Below are positions 1 through 8,645 of a DNA stretch of 64,000 bases, piece after piece; the stretch's first letter is position 1, and each line of letters opens with the position of its first letter. Source of the stretch: BOKV01 sp041739225 (GTDB lineage: Bacteria; Pseudomonadota; Alphaproteobacteria; Rhizobiales; Rhizobiaceae). The DNA is taken from assembly GCA_041739225.1 (NCBI GenBank), contig JBGSOG010000078.1, positions 55,175 through 119,174 of the forward strand, read 5' to 3'. The translations under genes and the position numbers were made by a program. Under the pieces are notes generated by a model. The model saw nothing but the letters and a program-made list of their open reading frames with translations, ran no database searches and was not told the origin of the DNA.

Positions 1-246
1 GGACGCGGGTGAAGTGAAATCCACAATGCCGTCGGCCTTGGCCAATACCGGCAGAGGATCATCGCTGACGGCAACGCCAAGTTCGCCTGTTCCGGCAAGC
101 ATTCCGGCATCCTTGCCGATCATCGGCGATCCTGGCCGTTCAATTGCCCCGAAAAGCACCGCGCCGGGCGTGGCGTGAATGGTTCGGATCAGCTCCTGTC
201 CCATGCGTCCTGCTGCGCCGGCAACGACCAGTTTCATGTCAGCCAT
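1..246 (-). CDS. dapB: 4-hydroxy-tetrahydrodipicolinate reductase, N-terminal part (truncated by window edge)
   Basis: The first 82 codons of DapB, the cytosolic NAD(P)H-dependent reductase of lysine and diaminopimelate synthesis. The N-terminus reads MADMKLVVAGAAGRMGQEL; the VAGAAGRMG stretch is the family's dinucleotide-binding Rossmann loop (GxxGxxG), and DGIVDFTSP near residue 78 matches the next conserved block. The gene continues beyond base 1. Its ATG (244-246) lies inside the last codons of the upstream exporter gene, so the two overlap by 8 bases and are probably co-transcribed. Other dap genes (dapE, dapD) sit at the opposite end of the window. Confidence 0.93.
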   Translation of the reverse strand, partial: MADMKLVVAGAAGRMGQELIRTIHATPGAVLFGAIERPGSPMIGKDAGMLAGTGELGVAVSDDPLPVLAKADGIVDFTSPAS

Positions 247-2065
247 GACGCAGCGTTTCCTCTTCACCGACAATATCCGCATTTTCGCCGATCTGGTGGA
301 GCCTTGAATACAGCCCGCTGCGCTTGCGCATGAGGGTAGCGTGGCTTCCCTCTTCAACCACGCGTCCCCGGTCAATGACGATGATCTTTGCCGCATTGCG
401 AATGGTTGACAACCGGTGCGCGACCACCAGCGTTGTCCGACCCTGCATCAACCTGTCCAGCGCCATCTGAACCAGTTTTTCAGATTCATTGTCCAAGGCG
501 GATGTAGCCTCGTCCAGCAGCAGGATCGGCGCATCGCGCAGGATTGCCCGCGCTATCGACAGGCGCTGGCGCTGGCCGCCTGAAAAATTGTTGCCGGCCT
601 CCCCGACTTCGGTGGCATAGCCCAGTGGCAGCTCCATGATGAAGTCATGCGCTTGCGCCCGTTTTGCCGCTTCTTCGATCTCGGCCTGTGTTGCTTCCGG
701 TCGTGCGTAGCGGATGTTTTCGCCCACCGTTCCTTCAAACAGGATCGGTTGCTGCGAGACGTAGGATATTGCACGGCGCAGGTCCCTGGCCCGTATGTCG
801 GCAATGTCCTGGCCATCAATCCGGATCGCACCGCTGCTCAGGTCGTAAAACCGCTGCAGCAAATTGACGATGGTCGATTTGCCACCACCTGATGGCCCGA
901 CCAGCGCCGTCGTCTTGCCTGCCTCGGCCCGGAACGAAATGGCGTCCAGCACCTTTTCACCATTGCCGTAGGCGAAACTTGCGTCTTCAAAATCGATCTG
1001 CGCTTCGCCGATCACAAAATCTTTCGCGTCGGGTTTGTCGGCCTGGCGGGCAGGCGTGTCCAGCAACTCAAACAGCATCCGGGCATTCACCAGCGAACGC
1101 TCGAACTGTACGCGGAACGCGGCCAGCCGCTTGGCTGGGTCATAGGCAAGCATCGCCGCTGCCAGAAATGACAGGAGTGCACCCTGGTTGGCCCCAAGAT
1201 TGATCACACGCCAGCCGCCAAATGCCACCGCCCCGGCGATGGCAAGGCCGCCAAGTGTCTCGGTGAGCGGGCGTGTGCGGGCGGAAACCAGCGAAATGCG
1301 ATTGTTCTGCTTTTCGGCCTGCTCCACCAATCCGGCAAGCTTGGCCTGCATCTGCTCTTCCATGGTAAAGGATTTGAGGATTGTGATGCCTTGCGCACTC
1401 TCCACCATTGTGGAATTGACACGCGCATTCAGGTTCACTTCCTTGCGCGACAGCGACTTCATCTGCTTGACGTAGCGCGAAAGCACGTAGCCGGCGATTG
1501 GCAGCACAACCAGCGAGCCCAGAGTCATCATCGGGTCCTGGATGATCATCACGGTGATCAATCCGACCAAAGTCAGGAAATCGCGCGCCACCACGGTAAT
1601 GACGAGGTTGAGCATGTTGCGCACACCGCCAATGTTCTGGCTGATTGCGCCGACCAGATGTGCGGACCTTGTATCGTTGTAAAACCCCACACCCAGATGC
1701 AGCATGTGCTCATAGACCCGTTTTTGGTAACGAGCGATGATGTTGTTGCCGATCTTGTTGAGGATGATGTCCTGGCCAAATCCGGCGATGCCTTTGACAA
1801 AGAAAATCAGCAGGATGACCGATGCCACATACCAGGCCATGTCGAGGTTCTTTTTGTCGAAGACCTCGTTGACCACGTCCTTGATGATGTACGCGCTGTA
1901 ACCCGTCGTTGCGGCCACAAGCAGCATGCAAAAGATCGCCAAAGCATACTGCCGCTTGTAGAGCGGCAGGTTTTCGCGAATGATCCGGCGCAGCACATCC
2001 TTGTTTTCGGGGTCGGCTGCTGCTTCCTTGTTGACGCTTTGAACAGACACTTTTGCATCCTGCAT
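239..2065 (-). CDS. ABC exporter, fused membrane and ATPase domains (MsbA/lipid-multidrug type)
   Basis: About 608 residues with the half-transporter architecture: an N-terminal six-helix type 1 exporter domain (about 35-330) and a C-terminal nucleotide-binding domain. Walker A is GPSGGGKST, the signature is FSGGQRQRLS, Walker B is ILLLDEATSALD and the H-loop is VVAHRLST. It should work as an inner-membrane homodimer exporting a lipid or hydrophobic substrate; the sequence does not identify the substrate. I chose the ATG at 2065 (MQDAKVSV). An in-frame GTG at 2140 would add 25 residues of unlikely composition. It lies between glk and dapB, same strand. Confidence 0.9.
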   Translation of the reverse strand: MQDAKVSVQSVNKEAAADPENKDVLRRIIRENLPLYKRQYALAIFCMLLVAATTGYSAYIIKDVVNEVFDKKNLDMAWYVASVILLIFFVKGIAGFGQDIILNKIGNNIIARYQKRVYEHMLHLGVGFYNDTRSAHLVGAISQNIGGVRNMLNLVITVVARDFLTLVGLITVMIIQDPMMTLGSLVVLPIAGYVLSRYVKQMKSLSRKEVNLNARVNSTMVESAQGITILKSFTMEEQMQAKLAGLVEQAEKQNNRISLVSARTRPLTETLGGLAIAGAVAFGGWRVINLGANQGALLSFLAAAMLAYDPAKRLAAFRVQFERSLVNARMLFELLDTPARQADKPDAKDFVIGEAQIDFEDASFAYGNGEKVLDAISFRAEAGKTTALVGPSGGGKSTIVNLLQRFYDLSSGAIRIDGQDIADIRARDLRRAISYVSQQPILFEGTVGENIRYARPEATQAEIEEAAKRAQAHDFIMELPLGYATEVGEAGNNFSGGQRQRLSIARAILRDAPILLLDEATSALDNESEKLVQMALDRLMQGRTTLVVAHRLSTIRNAAKIIVIDRGRVVEEGSHATLMRKRSGLYSRLHQIGENADIVGEEETLRHG

Positions 2066-2157
2066 GGCTGCGGGCACTTGCCGCACAAAAACGCCTAATA
2101 CAGCCGCCGGACGCCTTTGCAAAGTGTTGCAGCGCAACACAGTCAGCTACATGCATG

Positions 2158-3162
2158 TTACCGGGCGCTGAAATGCCTTGCCGCATCGCCCAGGCTGAAG
2201 TGTCCAGGATCACGGACCAGCGCTGCAAGCCCCTCAAGTGCCGCCATCGGATGCACCACAATATTGACGGCGATTGACGCGAGAATTGCCTGATGCGGCG
2301 CCTTGTTTTCGAATTCATGGCGGAAATGGGCAGTATCAATCGCCGTGACGAGTTTCTGCGCAATTCCGCCGCCGATGTAGATTCCGCCGCGAGCCAACGT
2401 CAAAAGCGCCAGATCGCCGGCAATTCGCGCGGCAAGTGCCACAAAAAGCTGGATCGCCTCGACCGCCTGCGCGTCCTCGCCACTGACTGCCCTGGCAGAA
2501 ATTTCCGCAGCATCATGCAGCCGCCGACCCACGCCATCGAGGGAACAAATGGCTTGGTACAAATTTTCAATTCCCCGGCCCGAAAGCGCTTCTTCCGCGC
2601 TCATGCGGCCCTCTTGCTTGATCAAATGCGGCCAAATGGCAAATTCCCGGTCGGTTCGCGGGCCGATGTCGATGTGGCCTCCTTCGCCGGGGATTATCAC
2701 CCACTTGCCGTCAACCTTGACGATCTGTGCAATTCCCAGACCGGTTCCGGCCCCCAGCACCGCCTTTGGGTGGCCGTCAAGAACCGTGCCTTTGCCGACG
2801 GGATGCAAATGGGTTCCGCCCAGCGAAAGAGCCGCCAAACCCTGGGCGGCAAAATCATTCATCAACACCACTTGCTCAAGGTTGAAGCGGCGGATCATTT
2901 CTGCCGGATCAATGACCCAGTCCGCATTTGTCAGCCGGAAACGCTCGCCAACCAACGGCGTGGCAATTGCAAGGACCATGGAAGCGGGTGCCACCGCTCC
3001 AATGCCGGGAACGGCAGTCAGGATTGCATCTTCAATGCTTTGATGGTCGCGCAGCTTCACCGGCGGGAAAGGTTCAATTGGCACATCGGCGGATCGAACC
3101 AGGGCAAAACGCGCATTGGTTCCACCGATGTCTCCAACCAGGACTGGAAAACGGAATTCCAC
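2158..3162 (-). CDS. glk: glucokinase
   Basis: A 334-residue ATP-dependent glucokinase of the bacterial Glk family (hexokinase/actin fold), making glucose-6-phosphate in the cytosol. Visible motifs are the phosphate-1 loop VGDIGGTNARFAL at residues 9-21, the catalytic-aspartate motif MNDFAAQG near 101, GAGTGLGIA near 137 and the glucose-binding PGEGGHIDIGP near 158. The ROK-type zinc cysteine cluster is absent, which supports Glk proper. Length is normal for the family (about 320-340). The downstream ABC exporter starts 92 bases away on the same strand, so the genes may share a transcript. Confidence 0.95.
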   Translation of the reverse strand: MEFRFPVLVGDIGGTNARFALVRSADVPIEPFPPVKLRDHQSIEDAILTAVPGIGAVAPASMVLAIATPLVGERFRLTNADWVIDPAEMIRRFNLEQVVLMNDFAAQGLAALSLGGTHLHPVGKGTVLDGHPKAVLGAGTGLGIAQIVKVDGKWVIIPGEGGHIDIGPRTDREFAIWPHLIKQEGRMSAEEALSGRGIENLYQAICSLDGVGRRLHDAAEISARAVSGEDAQAVEAIQLFVALAARIAGDLALLTLARGGIYIGGGIAQKLVTAIDTAHFRHEFENKAPHQAILASIAVNIVVHPMAALEGLAALVRDPGHFSLGDAARHFSAR

Positions 3163-3466
3163 GGGATGATCCTGTTGACGGGTTGGCTGCCGGATGTTCA
3201 GATCGACGGGGGACTGGCGAACGCACTAGGTCGCCTTGGCACTACGCCGTTGGTGATAGTGTGGTTCAGTCGATTTCGCAATCGTCTGGCAACAGCCGGG
3301 TAATGGCGCTTTTTGTGTTTGCAAGGGCAAAGCGGACATTGATTGCCGCAGTCGGCTTGCGATTGCATGCGAAATGGCGCTAAAATGATGCCCTGAATAC
3401 CAGATGCCAAAATAAATTGGTGTCCAATACCAGACAAGCACAAACCTTCAGAACAGGGAACCAACC
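3163..3466. other. intergenic region between divergent glk and the BMP gene
   Basis: About 300 bases with no convincing open frame or RNA gene. It must hold the divergent promoters of glk and the BMP binding-protein gene. The only structure I can point to is a direct repeat of AATACCAGA at 3396-3404 and 3426-3434, shortly before the BMP start; a related ATACCAGA precedes deoB at 20257-20264. Confidence 0.5.
3396..3434 (+). promoter_or_regulatory. candidate operator: two AATACCAGA direct repeats
   Basis: AATACCAGA occurs at 3396-3404 and again exactly 30 bases later at 3426-3434, about 35-70 bases before the BMP start codon. A spacing near three helical turns suits one regulator binding the same face of the DNA. 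The octamer ATACCAGA also occurs upstream of deoB. This is a pattern observation only; the regulator is not known. Confidence 0.3.
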
Positions 3467-4561
3467 ATGAATCGCGTAATGATCGCACTTCTGGCCGCAG
3501 TGGCTGCAATTGCCGGCGTGTATTTTTACATGCAGCAAAGCGGCACGACAAAGACCGCCAGCGAACCGGCGGCGCCAGCACCAGCAACGACAACTGCCGC
3601 ACCGGCAGAGGCACCAGCAGCTCCGGCACCAGTAGCGGCAGGCCCTGCCGTAATTTACGACATGGGCGGCAAGTTCGACAAATCCTTCAACGAAAGCGCG
3701 TTCAATGGCGCTGAATTGTGGAAGAAGGACACCAACGGCACGTACCGCGAATTCGAAATCACCGATGCAGCGCAGCGTGAACAGGCGCTTCGTCGTTTTG
3801 CCGAAGAAGGCAATTCGCCAATCGTCGCAATGGGCTTCTCGCAGGCAGCGGCCATGGAGAAGGTTGCCAAGGAATTCCCGAACCTGAAGTTTGCCATTGT
3901 TGACATGGTTGTCGACTTGCCAAACGTGCGCTCGGTCGTGTTCAACGAACATGAAGGCTCATATCTGGTTGGCGTCATGGCAGCCATGGCTTCCAAGACC
4001 GGCAAGGTCGGCTTCATCGGCGGCATGGACATCCCCCTGATCCGCAAGTTCGGTTGCGGCTACAAGGGCGGCGTCAAGGCAACAAACGCCTCGGCTGAAG
4101 TTTTTGAAAACATGACCGGCACCACGCCGGAAGCATGGAATGACCCGGTCAAGGGCGGCGAGCTTGCCAAGTCGCAGTTCGATCGCGGAGCGGATGTTGT
4201 TTACGCAGCAGCAGGTGGCACCGGCATCGGCGTCCTCCAGGCAGCAAAAGACTCCGGCAAGCTGAGCATTGGCGTTGATTCAAACCAGAACGGCATCCAG
4301 CCAGGATCGGTTCTCACCTCCATGCTGAAGCGTGTTGACGTTGCCGTATACAACGCCTTCAAGGATAGCGGTTCCGACCAGTGGGGCGGCATCAAGGTTC
4401 TCGGCCTCAAGGAAGGTGGCATTGATTATGCGGTGGACGACAACAACAAGCCGCTGATTACTCCGGAAATGACCGCAGCGGTCGAAAAGGCCAAGGCGGA
4501 CATCATTGCCGGCACCACCAAGGTGCACGACTTCATGTCTGACTCGGCATGCCCGTATTGA
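3467..4561 (+). CDS. BMP family substrate-binding protein (nucleoside ABC importer)
   Basis: A 364-residue BmpA/PnrA/Med-family periplasmic protein that probably delivers nucleosides to the permease encoded 2 kb downstream. An N-terminal hydrophobic helix (residues 4-22) is followed by a Pro/Ala/Thr-rich linker (about 30-58). The binding domain then has the family features YDMGGKFDKSFNESAFNGAE near 64, FNEHEGSYLVGV near 157, GFIGGMD near 182 and YAAAGGTGIGVLQAA near 245. There is no lipobox cysteine after the N-terminal helix, so it looks signal-anchored or soluble rather than a lipoprotein. It is monocistronic and followed by a strong terminator. Confidence 0.88.
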   Translation: MNRVMIALLAAVAAIAGVYFYMQQSGTTKTASEPAAPAPATTTAAPAEAPAAPAPVAAGPAVIYDMGGKFDKSFNESAFNGAELWKKDTNGTYREFEITDAAQREQALRRFAEEGNSPIVAMGFSQAAAMEKVAKEFPNLKFAIVDMVVDLPNVRSVVFNEHEGSYLVGVMAAMASKTGKVGFIGGMDIPLIRKFGCGYKGGVKATNASAEVFENMTGTTPEAWNDPVKGGELAKSQFDRGADVVYAAAGGTGIGVLQAAKDSGKLSIGVDSNQNGIQPGSVLTSMLKRVDVAVYNAFKDSGSDQWGGIKVLGLKEGGIDYAVDDNNKPLITPEMTAAVEKAKADIIAGTTKVHDFMSDSACPY

Positions 4562-4608
4562 TCTTCTGATGCCCGCCACTTAGGTCGGGATCCGATCAGT
4601 TGTTTGCG

Positions 4609-4630
4609 CAAGGGGCCTTCGGGCCCCTTG
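4609..4630 (+). terminator. intrinsic terminator after the BMP gene
   Basis: A perfect hairpin: arm CAAGGGGCC, loop TTCG, arm GGCCCCTTG, followed by TTCGTTTC. It sits 50 bases after the BMP stop and 45 bases before the convergent MOSC stop, and the symmetric arms could serve both transcripts. Confidence 0.8.
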
Positions 4631-4675
4631 TTCGTTTCAGGGTCAAATCAATGTGACTTGTCCATTGGGCAGGGC

Positions 4676-5146
4676 TCAAACCACCGCGACGCTGTCGCCA
4701 ATTCTCACTTCGCCCGCCTTGACGACGTTTGCGATGATGCCGCCATGGCCGCGCATGGCGTTGTACCCGCCCGGCCCCAGTGACTCTTCCATGCGTGAGC
4801 ACGGCGCACAGACATCGGTTGCTTCCAGAACTGCCGTGCCAATGCTGAATTTTCGACCGCGCAAGGCTGTCAGATTGATGCCTTGAACGGCGAAATTTCG
4901 CCGAAGCAATGCCGGATCCACGCAGGCAATCCCGCAAAGTGAGGCAATCGCTGCCAGGTGTTCCTGCTGGATCAACGTGACAGCGCGCAAGCCCGGCTTG
5001 TTTCTGTGATCCCCTGCAAGGCCGCCTTCACCAACGATGATTCGGTCGGGCGAAACCATTTCCACCCGACGTGCAGGGCGGATGCCGATAAATGTGACAC
5101 AGCCCTGGCGGGGAAAGCGCGCCGTCAAGTCAGCGATGGTCTGCAT
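4676..5146 (-). CDS. MOSC domain-containing protein
   Basis: A 156-residue stand-alone MOSC (molybdenum cofactor sulfurase C-terminal) domain. Typical features are GEGGLAGDHR near residue 39, VTLIQQEHL, the conserved RRNFAVQGINL block near 83, and the cysteine-bearing segment DVCAPCSRMEESLGPGGYNAM near 111-130. MOSC domains are thought to bind sulfur or the molybdenum cofactor; small free-standing members such as YiiM-type proteins reduce N-hydroxylated compounds. I cannot tell which substrate applies here. It is divergent from the methyltransferase gene, with a 62-base gap. Confidence 0.85.
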   Translation of the reverse strand: MQTIADLTARFPRQGCVTFIGIRPARRVEMVSPDRIIVGEGGLAGDHRNKPGLRAVTLIQQEHLAAIASLCGIACVDPALLRRNFAVQGINLTALRGRKFSIGTAVLEATDVCAPCSRMEESLGPGGYNAMRGHGGIIANVVKAGEVRIGDSVAVV

Positions 5147-5208
5147 GAAATTGCTCTTTCGTGTGGTTTTCGGGTGTCTTTGAGGCAGTTTGGCGCAATA
5201 CTTCGTTT

Positions 5209-5730
5209 ATGATCGATTCCACGGTGCGCTACACACACATGCCAAGCCCCATCGGCTCGCTGCTGTTGGCTGGTTCCGATGAAGGTCTCATCTGGGTCAG
5301 CTTTCCCGGCGGCAGGGGTGCGCGTCAACCCAAGCCACAATGGCGGGAAGATGCTTCGGCATTTCGGCAAACCACCAACCAGTTGAATGAATATTTCGCT
5401 GGGGGTCGTACCGTTTTCGATTTGCCGCTGTTGCCCGTTGGTGATGATTTCCAGATGCGTGTGTGGCGAGCCCTGCGCGATATCCCTTATGGAGCCACGG
5501 TCAGCTATGGCGACATTGCCAAGGCCATGGGTGAACCTGTATCCGCCAGCCGGGCGGTGGGCTCAGCCAATGGCGCAAACCCGCTGCCCATTGTCATTCC
5601 CTGCCACCGGGTAGTTGGTGCCAAAGGTACATTGGTCGGTTTTGGTGGCGGCCTTGAAACCAAGAAGTTCCTGCTGGATCTCGAATTTCGCACGAAACCG
5701 CCGTCAGACACGCTTTTTGCCCATATGTAG
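5209..5730 (+). CDS. ogt: methylated-DNA--protein-cysteine methyltransferase
   Basis: A 173-residue O6-alkylguanine-DNA alkyltransferase of the Ogt type, a suicide repair enzyme. The active-site motif IVIPCHRVVG is present near residue 133, preceded by the HTH block RALRDIPYGATVSYGDIAKAMG and SRAVGSANGANPLP. FGGGLETKKFLLDLE closes the domain. There is no Ada N-terminal zinc domain. The start is placed at the ATG at 5209; an in-frame GTG at 5161 would add 16 atypical residues. Confidence 0.93.
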   Translation: MIDSTVRYTHMPSPIGSLLLAGSDEGLIWVSFPGGRGARQPKPQWREDASAFRQTTNQLNEYFAGGRTVFDLPLLPVGDDFQMRVWRALRDIPYGATVSYGDIAKAMGEPVSASRAVGSANGANPLPIVIPCHRVVGAKGTLVGFGGGLETKKFLLDLEFRTKPPSDTLFAHM

Positions 5731-5733
5731 AAA

Positions 5734-5937
5734 TCACCAATGCGGTGGGCGGACATTTTCAGCGACCGGTGAAACTGTTTCTTCCAGCGCCATGAACCGT
5801 TCCGCCATGGCATCGAGCTTTTTTTGCACCCGCCGCAATTGTTCGCCCTGCGCCGCCATTTCGGCAGACATCTCGTCGATGGTCTTTGCCTGGTGTGCGA
5901 CGAGTTCTTCCAGCGATTGCAGCCTGTTTTCGCTCAC
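5734..5937 (-). CDS. slyX: SlyX family protein
   Basis: A 67-residue heptad-rich protein that should form a coiled coil, with the family's closing PPHW (PPHY/W) signature. The function of SlyX is not established. Its GTG start (5935-5937) overlaps the stop codon of the upstream thioesterase by 4 bases, so translation is probably coupled. It ends convergently with ogt, only 3 bases apart. Confidence 0.85.
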   Translation of the reverse strand: MSENRLQSLEELVAHQAKTIDEMSAEMAAQGEQLRRVQKKLDAMAERFMALEETVSPVAENVRPPHW

Positions 5938-6368
5938 TTGATGTAGTCCTCCAAACGGCCCCGCATGGCAGTTCCCAGTGCCTGCGGCTTGCGGGTCTGC
6001 CGGTTGACATAGACATGCACAAAATATCCCTGCGCCGCCGCCCGCTCTTCCTCGCCGCGAAACAGCGCGATTTCATAACGCACCGAAGAGGTCCCCAGAT
6101 GCGCAACGCGGATGCCTGCAACAATCTTGTCGGGAAACATCAGTTCGCTGAAATAACTGCAGCCGGTTTCAACCACCAGGCCGATAATCTCGCCATTGTG
6201 CGGGTCAATCAGTTCCTGCTCGGCGAGCCAGCCATTCACGGCGGTGTCGAAAAGGGAATAATGGACGACATTGTTCATGTGCCCATACATGTCATTGTCG
6301 GCCCAACGCGTCTGCATGCGCCGGAACAGGCCGAAATCTTCGCGGGACCATGGGTTCTGGCGTGCCAT
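5934..6368 (-). CDS. acyl-CoA thioesterase, 4-hydroxybenzoyl-CoA thioesterase (hotdog) family
   Basis: A 144-residue single hotdog domain. TRWADNDMYGHMNNVVHYSLFD near residues 20-41 carries the catalytic aspartate and the conserved H-x-N-N helix of the YbgC/4HBT family, and SYFSELMFPDKIVAGIRV follows. It should hydrolyse acyl-CoA thioesters in the cytosol; chain length and substrate cannot be read. I used the ATG at 6368 (MARQNPWSRED) rather than an upstream in-frame ATG at 6437. It is translationally coupled to slyX. Confidence 0.88.
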   Translation of the reverse strand: MARQNPWSREDFGLFRRMQTRWADNDMYGHMNNVVHYSLFDTAVNGWLAEQELIDPHNGEIIGLVVETGCSYFSELMFPDKIVAGIRVAHLGTSSVRYEIALFRGEEERAAAQGYFVHVYVNRQTRKPQALGTAMRGRLEDYIK

Positions 6369-6467
6369 GCAATCGGTTCTCCGGGGTGGCGTGAAGGAAA
6401 TTGAGATAGCGCCGTGTTCACGCCAAAGGCAAGGCAAGATCAGGCAGGGGCGAATGCGCGGGCCAAT

Positions 6468-6518
6468 AAACCGGAAATTTTTACCGGATGATAAAAATTA
6501 GGCATCTGTTACCGGTTT
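6468..6518 (+). promoter_or_regulatory. repeat cluster upstream of the nucleoside operon
   Basis: Between the thioesterase and the nucleoside ABC operon, TTACCGG occurs twice (6481-6487 and 6509-6515, 28 bases apart), and AAACCGG (6468-6474) forms an inverted pair with CCGGTTT (6512-6518). The DNA here is locally AT-rich. It is a plausible operator for a nucleoside-responsive regulator, but only the repeats are observed. Confidence 0.25.
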
Positions 6519-6615
6519 GGTGGGTTGCCCGGCCTTGTGCGCGGCGCAACTTTGGGCAAACTAGCATCAGGAGAAGCCGGGCGTTGGCAAGATGCACCGG
6601 CGGGGACGCAATTGC

Positions 6616-8190
6616 ATGGCAGATACCGCATCAACGGCTCAATCGGCAGCAAATCCTTTGGCGATCGAACTGATCGGCATTTCCAAACGGTTTGGCGCGG
6701 TTGAAGCCAACAAGAACATTTCGATGCAGGTGGCCAAAGGCTCCATCCACGGCATCATCGGCGAGAATGGCGCTGGAAAATCGACATTGATGTCGATCCT
6801 CTACGGCTTTTATCACGCCGACAGCGGCGAGATTCGCGTCAAGGGCCAGCCGGTCAGGATTACCGACAGCCAGGCGGCCATTCGCGCCGGCATCGGCATG
6901 GTGCACCAGCATTTCATGCTCGTTCACAATTTCACGGTGCTGGAAAATGTCATGCTTGGCGCAGAAGATGGCGCCATTCTTTCCAATGGCGGCAACAGTG
7001 CGCGTCAAGCGCTCAAGAAACTCGAGAAAGAATATGCGCTGGAAGTTGATCCCGACGGGATCATCGAGGAATTGCCGGTCGGCGTTCAGCAGCGCGTGGA
7101 AATATTGAAGGCGCTTTATCGCGGTGCGGAAATCCTCATCCTTGATGAACCCACCGGCGTTTTGACCCCGGCCGAGGCGGACCACCTCTTCCGCATCCTC
7201 GAACAACTGAAATCGCAGGGCAAAACCGTCATTCTCATCACCCACAAGCTGCGCGAGATCATGGCCATCACCGACACGGTTTCCGTCATGCGGCGTGGCG
7301 AGATCGTTGCGACCCGCAAGACATCCGAAACCAGCGTCGAAGAACTTGCCGAACTGATGGTTGGGCGTCGGGTCTTGTTGCGCGTCGAAAAGGGCAAAGC
7401 CAATCCCGGAGCAGTCCAGCTTTCCGTGAAGGGTTTGACCGTTCGCGACGGGCGCGGTGTCAGGATGGTGGACAATGTCTCGTTTGATGTGCGCGCCGGC
7501 GAAATTGTCGGCATTGCCGGGGTCGCCGGCAATGGCCAGTCGCAATTGCTGGAGGCGCTGTCGGGTATTCGCCGGGCCGAATCGGGCGAAGTGCTGATGG
7601 AAGGCGAAACCATCGACGTGACTGGCATTGCCGATCCGGCAATGCTGCGCCGTCGCGGTCTGGCGCACGTGCCGGAGGATCGCCACCACATGGGGCTGGT
7701 ATTGCCGTTCGAGGAAAACGAGAATGCAATCCTCGGCTACCACGACCGCAAAGCCTATGTGAACGGGCCTTTTCTCGACATCGAGGCGATCCGGGCTGAT
7801 GCGAAGAAAAAGATTGAAAGCTACGACATTCGTCCGCCGGACTGCCGGTTGAAGACTGCCAATTTTTCCGGCGGCAACCAGCAAAAGATTGTTCTTGCCC
7901 GCGAAATGGAAACCAACCCCGATGTGCTGATCATCGGCCAGCCGACGCGTGGTGTCGATGTTGGCGCAATAGAGTTCATTCACCGCCGCATCATCGAAAT
8001 GCGCGACGCCGGCAAAGCGATCCTGCTGGTGTCTGTGGAACTGGATGAAATCCGTTCCTTGTCTGATCGAATTCTCGTCATGTTTGCCGGCCGGATTGTC
8101 GGCGAACGCAGCCCCGAAACCAGTGAAGGCGAAATAGGCCTGCTGATGGCCGGGGTTGAAAGCGACAGCACTTCGGAAGCGGCCCAATGA
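6616..8190 (+). CDS. nucleoside ABC transporter ATP-binding protein (two ATPase domains)
   Basis: About 524 residues with two fused ABC domains, as in RbsA/NupA/XylG proteins. Domain 1 has Walker A GENGAGKST near residue 56, the degenerate signature LPVGVQQRVEILKAL and Walker B ILILDEPTGVLTP. Domain 2 has a modified P-loop GVAGNGQSQLLEAL, signature FSGGNQQKIVLARE and an altered Walker B LIIGQPTRGVD. It powers the permease pair encoded downstream and should work with the BMP binding protein. I chose the ATG at 6616 (MADTAST) behind GGGGACG; an ATG at 6592 is the alternative. Its stop overlaps the next gene by 4 bases. Confidence 0.92.
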   Translation: MADTASTAQSAANPLAIELIGISKRFGAVEANKNISMQVAKGSIHGIIGENGAGKSTLMSILYGFYHADSGEIRVKGQPVRITDSQAAIRAGIGMVHQHFMLVHNFTVLENVMLGAEDGAILSNGGNSARQALKKLEKEYALEVDPDGIIEELPVGVQQRVEILKALYRGAEILILDEPTGVLTPAEADHLFRILEQLKSQGKTVILITHKLREIMAITDTVSVMRRGEIVATRKTSETSVEELAELMVGRRVLLRVEKGKANPGAVQLSVKGLTVRDGRGVRMVDNVSFDVRAGEIVGIAGVAGNGQSQLLEALSGIRRAESGEVLMEGETIDVTGIADPAMLRRRGLAHVPEDRHHMGLVLPFEENENAILGYHDRKAYVNGPFLDIEAIRADAKKKIESYDIRPPDCRLKTANFSGGNQQKIVLAREMETNPDVLIIGQPTRGVDVGAIEFIHRRIIEMRDAGKAILLVSVELDEIRSLSDRILVMFAGRIVGERSPETSEGEIGLLMAGVESDSTSEAAQ

Positions 8191-8645
8191 ACAGCGGACC
8201 AACAGGCATGCCGGCCGGTATTTCCATCGTGACCCTGGGTGTCGCGGACATCGCCCGTTCAACCAGATTTTACGTTGAATTGGGTTGGACAAACACCCCG
8301 GCCAGCCAGGAGAGCATCTCTTTCTTGCAGGGCCACAATATTGTTCTGGCACTGTATTCCCGCGCTGCCCTTGCCGAAGACGCCATGCAGGAAGACCGAC
8401 CGACCGGCTTTTCAGCCATGACCCTGGCTGTCAATGTTGAGAGCCCGCAAGCCGCCGACACCTGGTTCAGCGCCGCCATCGCTTCCGGGGGAAAAGCCTT
8501 GAAGTCTCCACACAAAGTGTTCTGGGGTGGCTATTCCGGTTATTTTGCCGACCCGGACGGACATCTTTGGGAAATTGCCCACAATCCGTTTGCACCCATG
8601 GATTCCAATGGCAGAATTGATCTTTTGACGGGAGCGCCATCGTGA
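8187..8645 (+). CDS. VOC family (glyoxalase/dioxygenase-fold) protein
   Basis: A 152-residue vicinal-oxygen-chelate domain made of two beta-alpha-beta-beta-beta modules. VTLGVADIARSTRFYVELGW opens module 1, and GYSGYFADPDGHLWEIAHNPF with the conserved metal-ligand glutamate closes module 2. It is embedded in the nucleoside importer operon by an ATGA overlap on the left and a GTGA overlap on the right, so it is made together with the transporter. Such small VOC proteins have varied or unknown activities; no substrate can be deduced. Confidence 0.87.
   Translation: MNSGPTGMPAGISIVTLGVADIARSTRFYVELGWTNTPASQESISFLQGHNIVLALYSRAALAEDAMQEDRPTGFSAMTLAVNVESPQAADTWFSAAIASGGKALKSPHKVFWGGYSGYFADPDGHLWEIAHNPFAPMDSNGRIDLLTGAPS

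Noticed and set aside
1391..2098. A 235-codon His/Asp/Val-rich open frame antisense to the ABC exporter
   Set aside because: It mirrors hydrophobic transmembrane codons read backwards; no domain or ribosome site.
6631..8352. A 573-codon antisense open frame over the nucleoside ATPase gene
   Set aside because: The composition is aberrant and there is no family motif, while the sense strand shows two full ABC domains.
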